Positions 1-5,159 of a stretch of 5,159 nt of DNA are shown here, one piece after another. The DNA lies in NCBI GenBank assembly GCA_021793635.1, contig JAJYSI010000279.1, forward strand, positions 1 to 5,159, written 5' to 3'. Under the pieces are notes generated by a model. It saw only the letters and a program-made list of their open reading frames with translations. It searched no databases and had not been told where the DNA came from. Each line of letters starts with the position of its first letter. Positions within the stretch are counted from its first letter, which is position 1. The stretch is from Bacteroidota bacterium (GTDB taxonomy: Bacteria; Bacteroidota; Ignavibacteria; Ignavibacteriales; Ignavibacteriaceae). Position numbers and translations under genes: made by a program.

Positions 1-1
1 A

Positions 2-2080
2 CAGAGATATGAATCTAAACACGGAGATCTTGAACAAAGAGTTATGAGCGTATTTACATTGGCTACTTCATTTATATTATTAATGGTTTCGCCGATGTTC
101 AAGAATCCGTTCGTTTACCTCTGGGCAGAGCCAATCTTCATCGGAATAAAAAGCATAAATCCAAGTTTGGTTCATCTGCCGTTCGTTCAAAATTTCCTTT
201 TCGCAGACGCTTCTTCAAACCAGCAATATGTAAAAATGAGTACAAGCTTGGTAAGTGCACTTAGCGCTAACGGAATATCTGTCGGGCAATTTGTAATTAA
301 CGGAAGAGGATTAAATCCTCAGCTAACTAATTTCTGGATGCAGATTCATCCACCGATTTTGTTCAGCGGATTTTCTATGTCAACCGTTCCTTTCTGCTTT
401 GCAGTTGCCGCAATGATGAAGAACGATTATAAAGATTGGGTTAAGCAATCATTCCCATGGCTTCTAGCTGCCGCTGGTATTTTAGGATTAGGAATTATGC
501 TCGGCGGTTACTGGGCTTATGAAATGCTTGGCTGGGGCGGCTATTGGGCTTGGGATCCTGTTGAAAATTCCAGCTTTATTCCGTGGCTTGTTGCTGTAGC
601 AGGTGTTCATACTTTACTTGTTCAGAAAAAAAGCCAGGCTAAAGGCGACGGCATTGGAAAGTTTGCAAAGACAAACTTAATTCTTATGTCGATGATGTAT
701 GTTCTTGTTATTTACAGTACTTTCTTAACTAGGAGCGGAGTACTTGGAGATGCTTCGGTACATTCTTTCGTAAATCCGGGAACAATCGTCTATTTATTTT
801 TAATGATTTTCGTGGGTACATTCCTGCTGGTTGGTCTCGGCACTCTGGCGTACCGATGGAAATATTTAACGCTTCATACTAAAACCGATGAAGGACTATT
901 ATCCCGCGAGTTATCATTATTTACTGCTTCAATTGTTCTTTGTTCTTCAGCAACAATTATTTTGATAGGAACTTCCGCTCCTATTTTCGGGCACTCGGTT
1001 AATGCTAAGTTTTATAACTCCATGCATATTCCAATTGCAATCATCATCTTTTTCTTAAACGGCTTAAGCCTGTTATTAAAATGGAAAGATACAAAGAGCA
1101 ACGATCTGTTAAAGAAATCTTTACCGTCGATTGCTGCATCTATCGTATTAACTACTTTGATAATTTTGTTCGGCGGAATAAGCGATATACTTGTAATGCT
1201 TCTGGTATTTTCTGTAACATTCTCTTTGATAGTAAATCTTGAAATTGCTGTAAAGATTATCCGCGGAAATAAAAAGATGCTCGGCGCATATGTTGCGCAT
1301 ATCGGCATTGCAATATTTTTGTTAGGAGTAATCGGCTCGTCTATTTACGGCAGAGAAAAGGATTTAAACCTTGTAAAAAATCAGCCTCAAGAAGCATTTG
1401 GTTACAAACTGATGTTTACCGGTTACCAGCCAGTAGATAACAATACTAAATATGCGTTCGATATAAAATGCGTTAAAGGGGATAATGCTTTTACAGTAAG
1501 TCCTATAATGTATATTGCAGAATTTAATAATAGCCTGATGCGTGAGCCAGCGATCTATTCGATGCCGACAAGAGATCTATATTTTTCACCGCTTGGATAT
1601 GATGACGGTTCGCAGACTGAAGGCGGCGGTCCGGCGGTTTCACTTTCTGTAGGCAACTCAACAAATTTTGGCGGAGCCAAAATCACTTATCAGAAGTTCA
1701 TCGCTCCAAATGTAAATACAATGATGGGCGGCGGAAACTTTCAGCTTGGTGCTCAGCTTGTTGTTGAAAAGGACGGCAAGACATACAATGTACAAGCTTT
1801 AATGAAAAAGACCGGCAGGCAAATCGAATTTGTGCCGGTTGAATTGAAGGATGCAAATCTCAGGATTAAACTACAGAAAATGGATCCGAATACTCAGAAA
1901 GCGGAAATTGTCTTTTCAAAAATTAATGATACAAACACTGCCGCCGCAAAGCCGAAAGAGGTTCTTACAATTCAGGCAAGTACAAAGCCGTTTGTAAATT
2001 TAGTTTGGACAGGCGTGCTGATAATGGTGTTCGGATTTTTCATTTCAGTATCAAGAAGACTTAAAGAATCACTCACATAA
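2..2080 (+). CDS. ccmF: Cytochrome c heme lyase CcmF, 5'-truncated by window edge
   Basis: This is the membrane subunit of System I cytochrome c maturation. In the family, CcmF receives heme from holo-CcmE and attaches it to apocytochrome c CXXCH motifs on the outer face of the inner membrane. Numbering from the ATG at 44, the tryptophan-rich WWD segment lies at about 157-181 (WGGYWAWDPVEN core). The four family histidines are present: H102 (IHPP), H189, H240 and H419, matching E. coli H173, H261, H303 and H491. About eleven hydrophobic segments are visible between residues 1 and 432. A large extracytoplasmic domain follows (about 433-648, with TRDLY at 509-513), then a last membrane helix (about 650-668) beginning KPFVNLVWTG. 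The ATG at 44 is not the real start: the frame stays open to base 2 (QRYESKHGDLEQRV) and roughly 100-130 family N-terminal residues are missing. The stop codon abuts a strong terminator, so this ends its operon. NrfE/CcsA-type relatives are less likely, given the TRDLY and C-terminal helix. Confidence 0.94.
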   Translation, partial: QRYESKHGDLEQRVMSVFTLATSFILLMVSPMFKNPFVYLWAEPIFIGIKSINPSLVHLPFVQNFLFADASSNQQYVKMSTSLVSALSANGISVGQFVINGRGLNPQLTNFWMQIHPPILFSGFSMSTVPFCFAVAAMMKNDYKDWVKQSFPWLLAAAGILGLGIMLGGYWAYEMLGWGGYWAWDPVENSSFIPWLVAVAGVHTLLVQKKSQAKGDGIGKFAKTNLILMSMMYVLVIYSTFLTRSGVLGDASVHSFVNPGTIVYLFLMIFVGTFLLVGLGTLAYRWKYLTLHTKTDEGLLSRELSLFTASIVLCSSATIILIGTSAPIFGHSVNAKFYNSMHIPIAIIIFFLNGLSLLLKWKDTKSNDLLKKSLPSIAASIVLTTLIILFGGISDILVMLLVFSVTFSLIVNLEIAVKIIRGNKKMLGAYVAHIGIAIFLLGVIGSSIYGREKDLNLVKNQPQEAFGYKLMFTGYQPVDNNTKYAFDIKCVKGDNAFTVSPIMYIAEFNNSLMREPAIYSMPTRDLYFSPLGYDDGSQTEGGGPAVSLSVGNSTNFGGAKITYQKFIAPNVNTMMGGGNFQLGAQLVVEKDGKTYNVQALMKKTGRQIEFVPVELKDANLRIKLQKMDPNTQKAEIVFSKINDTNTAAAKPKEVLTIQASTKPFVNLVWTGVLIMVFGFFISVSRRLKESLT

Positions 2081-2086
2081 AAATAG

Positions 2087-2113
2087 AAAGTCCGGCATTA
2101 AGCCGGACTTTTT
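2087..2113. terminator. Bidirectional intrinsic terminator between convergent genes
   Basis: A perfect 10-bp stem (AAAGTCCGGC at 2087-2096, GCCGGACTTT at 2102-2111) encloses a five-base ATTAA loop. On the plus strand it runs into a T-rich tract (2109-2113, then CTTT) six bases after the ccmF stop. On the minus strand the same stem is followed by CTATTTTTAT, so it can also end transcripts from the barrel gene whose stop is at 2181. The GC-rich core and flanking T-runs on both sides fit a shared rho-independent terminator for convergent genes. Confidence 0.9.
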
Positions 2114-2115
2114 CT

Positions 2116-2137
2116 TTCCCACCTTGGGAACGTTTTT
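2116..2137 (+). terminator. Second small hairpin with T-run, possible backup terminator
   Basis: TTCCCA (2116-2121) and TGGGAA (2125-2130) form a perfect 6-bp stem around a three-base CCT loop, followed by CGTTTTT. It sits directly after the T-tract of the main ccmF terminator. It has no T-run on the minus-strand side, so if it terminates anything it acts on plus-strand read-through only. Its sequence also resembles part of a dispersed palindrome, so it may be a repeat remnant instead. Confidence 0.4.
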
Positions 2138-2180
2138 CCGCAAATTTCTTTTTTATTAACTAAGCCGACTTTTTTGCAAA

Positions 2181-2810
2181 TTATTTTCCATATTGAAATC
2201 CTAATGTAATAGCAAAGCCGGAAGGATTAACTGTAAATGAATAGCCTCCAGTATTGTCATCTTTCTTGGATGCAAAATAAAATCTTGGCTCAATAAATAT
2301 TTTGCCGATGAGCACGCGCCCGAAAATGGAGAAGAAAACATTACCGCCGCTTTTAGAATCGCTGGTGCTTGTAGGAAATCCACCGCCGAGCAGCCCTCCG
2401 CCGGTGGTTCCGGAATAAGTGACACTATAGAAATAAAGATAATATCCGCCGCCAAATCCGGCATAAAATTTTGTGTCGGCATCTTTAATATCTAAAATTT
2501 TATATCCGAAATTAACGTGAAGAGGCAAAAGATAAATTGTTTGATCCGTAATATCAGGTTTAGGTGAATTAAAAATATCTATAGTTTTCTTAGGATAGAA
2601 ATCAATATCACCACTTAAGAAAAAATTTAACTTATTGAACTCGGTTATCCCGTCTATTCCGACTATCAAGCCGTTATTCAATCCGTCACTTGGATTGTAA
2701 AATCCAACCTTACCGCTGTAATATTGCGTTAGAACCGAATCTTTGTTTTGTGCAAATGATAAAATAGCAACAAAAGAAAATATTAGTGTCAGTAATAAGT
2801 ATTTACCCAT
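2181..2810 (-). CDS. Small outer-membrane beta-barrel protein, function unknown
   Basis: The predicted product has 209 residues. It begins with a signal peptide (a basic MGK start, then a hydrophobic stretch to about residue 19, with likely cleavage near SFAQ at 18-21). The mature part alternates aromatic and small residues as in membrane beta-strands, for example at about 92-104, 114-131, 157-180 and 198-208 (GFAITLGFQYGK at the C-terminus). A Gly-rich loop lies at 137-145 and a Ser/Thr-rich loop at 147-156. Size and pattern suggest an eight-stranded or similar small barrel of the general OMP beta-barrel type. No enzyme motif or lipobox is visible. The ATG at 2810 is preferred over an in-frame TTG at 2825, because a GGAG site sits 7 bases before the ATG and the TTG start would overlap that site. 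The gene lies 87 bp downstream of the TPR gene, with no terminator between them, and converges on ccmF. Substrate and role are not recognisable. Confidence 0.8.
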   Translation of the reverse strand: MGKYLLLTLIFSFVAILSFAQNKDSVLTQYYSGKVGFYNPSDGLNNGLIVGIDGITEFNKLNFFLSGDIDFYPKKTIDIFNSPKPDITDQTIYLLPLHVNFGYKILDIKDADTKFYAGFGGGYYLYFYSVTYSGTTGGGLLGGGFPTSTSDSKSGGNVFFSIFGRVLIGKIFIEPRFYFASKKDDNTGGYSFTVNPSGFAITLGFQYGK

Positions 2811-2817
2811 AAAATTT

Positions 2818-2821
2818 CTCC
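2818..2821 (-). promoter_or_regulatory. Shine-Dalgarno site fixing the barrel gene start
   Basis: Read on the minus strand, GGAG lies 7 bases upstream of the ATG at 2810 (CGGAGAAATTTTATG). A TTG codon at 2825 in the same frame lies just upstream of this site and has no comparable site of its own. A start there would add five residues (LRRNF) before the signal peptide. This decides the start in favour of ATG 2810. Confidence 0.75.
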
Positions 2822-2897
2822 GCAAATAGTTAGATAATTTTTAGGGCAAAATAAATACATGGACGAAATTTTCTACGTTAATGGTATCACAAAAAAT

Positions 2898-4508
2898 TTA
2901 TAAAATCTTTTGCTTTGCCTTTTCCAAGAGGGGTAAGAGTTTATCCTTGTAGCTTATATCAAGTTCAATTGCAGAGGTACAGTCTTTTATGGTTTGCTTA
3001 AAGTCCCAAATCTCAAAATTAATTATTGCACGCAGGAAATAAGCTTCGGCATATCCGGGATTAATTTTTATTGCAGTCGATAAATCATGTTCGGCGTCTT
3101 TAGCCTGGTCCATATTTCTATAGGCTTTTGCACGCCATAAATACGCTTCTGTTGATTTAGGATTTAATTTTATAGCCTTAGAAAAGTCAAGCGATGCTCC
3201 ATAATCCTCTTTCGATTCAAGTTTCATCATTCCTCTAAACATATAAGCATCAAAGTACTCCGGATTCTGCAGTGCAAAACTTATATCCGCTAAAGCGCCG
3301 TAATTATCGCGCAGCTTATTTTTTATCTTAGCTCTGTAAAAATATGACTCATAGGATTTAGGATTTATCTCAATAGCCTTTGACAAATCTGCCGAGGCTT
3401 CGTTTATTTTCCCTAGGAGAAAATTTGTAATCCCCCGTTGATTATATGCAGAATCATTTTGAGGTTCTGTTTCGATTATTTTGGTTAGATAAATTGAAGC
3501 CTGCTCATAATTTTTATTTCCCATTTCCATTTCTACCAGGGCTGATAATGCTGCTTTGTTACCTGTATCGAGAGCAAGTACACGCAGAAAATCGATCTTA
3601 GCAGCTTCTTCATCCCACAAGTTTCTATATATCCTGCCTCTATTAAGGTAAGCATCTATATTATTCGGCTGAATTTCCAAAACTTTTGAAAAATCATTTA
3701 TTGCACCGTCGGGATCATCAATTTTAAATTTTGCATTGGCACGCAAAACATATGCGTCGACATATTTGTCATCTAATTGCAATGCCCGGTCTAGATACAG
3801 GATGGTATCAGTGAAATCATTCAAATCATATTTTGATGATGCAATATTATATATTGCATTTATAAAAGAAGGTTCAATCTCAACAGCTTTGATGAAATCA
3901 TTATTAGCACCTTCAATATCACCAAGAATTTTTTTTACCTCTCCCCTGCTTTTATAAGAAGCAGCATGCCGGGGATTAATTTCAATCGCAGCATTAAAAT
4001 CAAGAACTGCTGTTTTATATTCCTTCAATTGAATTTTAACCGAGCCTCTTTGAAATAAAAATTCAGGATTAGCCGGGTCAAGTTCAACCGCTTTATCCAA
4101 ATAATTTATGGCATCATCAAAAGCGCTTTGTAAAGTTTTTGCTTTAGCCAGATATAAATATGCTTCGGCGTCGTCTTTATTATTCTTCAAATAAGAAAAA
4201 AAATAATCACAGCTTTTATCGGCTTCACCATCTTTCAAAGCGATTAGACCGAGGTAAAAAAGCACCCTGCCGGAATATTCATGATCATTTTTCAAAATAA
4301 AGTTGAAATCATCTTTGGCGCCTTTGATATCTTTCAAAGCGTACTTAGATAATGCCCTGCCGTAATAAGCCTGAAAAGCCTGGTTATTGCCTTCAATTAT
4401 ACTTGTATAATCTACTATTGCGCCGCCAAAATCTCTTTGGTTATACTTCTTATTGGCAGAAGTCAATAAAGCTTTTTCATCGTTTTTTGAAAATAAACCT
4501 TTAATCAT
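2898..4508 (-). CDS. All-TPR repeat protein, about 15 tandem TPR units
   Basis: The 536-residue product is almost wholly tetratricopeptide repeats. About 15 consecutive units can be set in register, starting near residues 11, 45, 80, 114, 148, 182, 216, 250, 284, 318, 352, 386, 419, 453 and 487. Most are exactly 34 residues; the second is 35 and the twelfth 33. The usual TPR pattern recurs: G/A at position 8, A at 20, and often P near 32, as in the NP turns at 145-146, 178-179, 382-383, 449-450 and 483-484. A 16-residue Lys/Leu-rich helix (521-536) probably caps the solenoid. There is no signal peptide, membrane helix, enzyme domain or DNA-binding motif, so a cytoplasmic scaffold or adaptor is the likely role; the partner is unknown. 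ATG 4508 is the only ATG after an in-frame stop at 4527-4529. No good Shine-Dalgarno site precedes it, which is not unusual in Bacteroidota-like genomes. Confidence 0.9.
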   Translation of the reverse strand: MIKGLFSKNDEKALLTSANKKYNQRDFGGAIVDYTSIIEGNNQAFQAYYGRALSKYALKDIKGAKDDFNFILKNDHEYSGRVLFYLGLIALKDGEADKSCDYFFSYLKNNKDDAEAYLYLAKAKTLQSAFDDAINYLDKAVELDPANPEFLFQRGSVKIQLKEYKTAVLDFNAAIEINPRHAASYKSRGEVKKILGDIEGANNDFIKAVEIEPSFINAIYNIASSKYDLNDFTDTILYLDRALQLDDKYVDAYVLRANAKFKIDDPDGAINDFSKVLEIQPNNIDAYLNRGRIYRNLWDEEAAKIDFLRVLALDTGNKAALSALVEMEMGNKNYEQASIYLTKIIETEPQNDSAYNQRGITNFLLGKINEASADLSKAIEINPKSYESYFYRAKIKNKLRDNYGALADISFALQNPEYFDAYMFRGMMKLESKEDYGASLDFSKAIKLNPKSTEAYLWRAKAYRNMDQAKDAEHDLSTAIKINPGYAEAYFLRAIINFEIWDFKQTIKDCTSAIELDISYKDKLLPLLEKAKQKIL

Positions 4509-4661
4509 ATAAAACTTTACACATAATTATCCATTTGTTTAATGAAATAATTCCCCCTAATAATATTATCGAATAAAAGTGCAAATGCTTTAGGAATTGC
4601 TACAAATTTTGTTTCTTATTTACACAAAAAGAAAAGGGCAAATGAAAAAAATGCCGTTTAT

Positions 4662-4694
4662 TTAAGCAGTTTACCACTTATCAAATGTGCTTAA
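4662..4694. repeat. Inverted repeat TTAAGCA-N19-TGCTTAA, possible operator
   Basis: TTAAGCA at 4662-4668 and TGCTTAA at 4688-4694 are exact reverse complements separated by 19 bases. Their centres are 26 bp apart, about two and a half helical turns. The spacer has no further pairing, so a transcribed hairpin would be weak. A protein-binding dyad is the more plausible use. It lies about 80 bp before the plus-strand gene at 4775. In AT-rich DNA such a pair can arise by chance. Confidence 0.25.
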
Positions 4695-4765
4695 TCTTAT
4701 TAAACTAAAGAATTAGGAATGATGTCAAAAAGCCGAATTTATAAAAATAATAAGAGACTCGTAAC

Positions 4766-4771
4766 GGAGAG
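4766..4771 (+). promoter_or_regulatory. Shine-Dalgarno site for the gene at 4775
   Basis: GGAGAG at 4766-4771 has its GGAG core 5 bases before the ATG at 4775. An in-frame TAA at 4751-4753 excludes any longer N-terminus, so this site and start are well supported. Confidence 0.75.
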
Positions 4772-4774
4772 AAA

Positions 4775-5159
4775 ATGAAAAAAGTATTTTTAGTTTTATC
4801 AGTAATAATTTTCAGTGTTATTACATTTGGTCAGCAATACAGACCAAATTTTAAAAGAGAAAATTTTAATCCGTCAGGAACGATTACCGGCAGAGTAATT
4901 GATTCCTCTACAAAAAAGCCGGTTGAGTATGCAAATGCTAGTCTTTTCAACTCAAAAGATTCTACAATTGTAAACGGTGCAGTTACAAATGATCAGGGAA
5001 TTTTTATAATCAAGAATGTAAAACCAGGACAGTACTACGCAAAGGTTTCTTTTATAGGATATACTACAAAAGCCGTTAACAATGTTAGTTTAGCTGCTAA
5101 TAATCAGGGCGATAAACTTGGAACCATTGCTCTTTCCTCCTCTTCAATAAAGCTTGGAG
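4775..5159 (+). CDS. CarboxypepD_reg-domain outer-membrane receptor-like protein, 3'-truncated by window edge
   Basis: Only the first 128 codons are in the window. They begin with a signal peptide (MKK, then a hydrophobic core to about residue 18, with cleavage near TFGQ at 17-20). After a short linker, a CarboxypepD_reg-like Ig-fold domain runs from about 34 to 120: GTITGRVIDSSTKKPVEYA, then TNDQGIFIIKNVKPGQY, VSFIGY, and LGTIALSSSSIKLG at the edge. In Bacteroidota this N-terminal arrangement usually leads into a TonB-dependent receptor plug and barrel, or a related large OMP barrel. The residues at the break are where a TonB-box-like or EVVV segment normally begins. The mature protein is therefore inferred to sit in the outer membrane, with the Ig-like domain on the periplasmic side. 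The ligand cannot be predicted. Start ATG 4775 is supported by GGAG and an upstream in-frame stop. The gene is divergent from the TPR gene. Confidence 0.85.
   Translation, partial: MKKVFLVLSVIIFSVITFGQQYRPNFKRENFNPSGTITGRVIDSSTKKPVEYANASLFNSKDSTIVNGAVTNDQGIFIIKNVKPGQYYAKVSFIGYTTKAVNNVSLAANNQGDKLGTIALSSSSIKLG

Larger units (their letters stand above)
4509..4774. promoter_or_regulatory. AT-rich divergent intergenic region
   Basis: This 266-bp gap separates the divergent TPR (minus) and CarboxypepD_reg-domain (plus) genes, so it should hold promoters for both. I looked for the Bacteroidota promoter pattern (TTTG, about 19 bases, TAnnTTTG) on both strands and found no clear match. A TATAAA at 4740-4745 could be a -10-like element for the plus-strand gene, but it has no good -35 partner. 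The only clear structure is a 7-bp inverted repeat at 4662-4694. No tRNA, riboswitch or supportable coding sequence is seen. Confidence 0.4.

Noticed and set aside
1012..1308. Minus-strand open frame of 98 codons inside ccmF
   Set aside because: It lies wholly antisense to strongly supported ccmF membrane-helix coding sequence and its translation has no recognisable domain; it is a shadow frame.
2201..2482. Minus-strand open frame of 93 codons overlapping the barrel gene in another frame
   Set aside because: It is on the same strand as the barrel gene but in a different frame, and the barrel frame has the signal peptide, beta-strand pattern and ribosome binding site.
2826..2897. Possible Bacteroidota-type promoter (TATTTATTTTG on the minus strand) before the barrel gene
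   Set aside because: The -7 element does not match TAnnTTTG exactly and no TTTG lies at the proper distance upstream.
3736..3957. Plus-strand open frame of 73 codons inside the TPR gene
   Set aside because: It is antisense to several well-registered TPR units and has no domain or convincing ribosome binding site.
2937..4478. DNA-level tandem repeat or CRISPR-like array in the regularly spaced (about 102-bp) TPR coding region
   Set aside because: The periodicity comes from the 34-codon protein repeat; the nucleotide units are diverged and have no identical repeats or unique spacers.
4636..4655. Weak GGCA...TGCC inverted repeat
   Set aside because: It has only four paired bases around an A-rich loop, which is expected by chance.
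4642..4665. Seven-codon mini-ORF (MKKMPFI) preceded by AGGG in the divergent intergenic region
   Set aside because: It is too short to support, and it shows no run of regulatory codons or adjacent attenuator hairpin that would mark a leader peptide.

Overview
The window reads as AT-rich chromosomal DNA from a member of the Bacteroidota/Chlorobi/Ignavibacteria group. Three things point that way: a long-form CcmF whose GRGLNP...IHPP stretch resembles Bacteroidota-type CcmF more than the E. coli protein, a TonB-receptor-like outer-membrane protein opening with a CarboxypepD_reg-like domain, and a small Gly/Tyr-rich outer-membrane barrel. The assignment to Ignavibacteria in particular is an impression from remembered family sequences, not a search result.

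Layout. (1) Positions 2-2080, plus strand: the 3' portion of a cytochrome c maturation gene, ccmF. Its reading frame is open to the left edge, so its start lies outside the window. (2) Positions 2087-2137: a strong 10-bp-stem hairpin that can terminate transcription from both sides, followed by a second, smaller hairpin with its own T-run. (3) Positions 2181-2810, minus strand: a secreted, probable outer-membrane beta-barrel protein of 209 residues, convergent with ccmF. (4) Positions 2898-4508, minus strand: a 536-residue protein made almost entirely of about 15 consecutive TPR units, 87 bp upstream of the barrel gene and in the same direction. (5) Positions 4509-4774: an AT-rich divergent intergenic region with one imperfect dyad and no gene that I can support. 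(6) Positions 4775-5159, plus strand: the 5' end of an exported CarboxypepD_reg-domain protein, most likely a TonB-dependent-receptor-like or related large outer-membrane barrel, cut by the right edge.

How the genes relate. CcmF is the heme lyase component of System I cytochrome c maturation in the inner membrane and is the last gene of its transcription unit here. The TPR and barrel genes could share a transcript, since no terminator is visible between them, but no shared function can be inferred. The last gene is a separate, divergently transcribed envelope gene. No mobile element, CRISPR array, tRNA, rRNA or recognisable defence system is present, and I do not see a convincing new multi-gene system. 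The observations most worth checking are the enlarged extracytoplasmic regions of CcmF, the all-TPR protein, and the palindrome next to the ccmF terminator.
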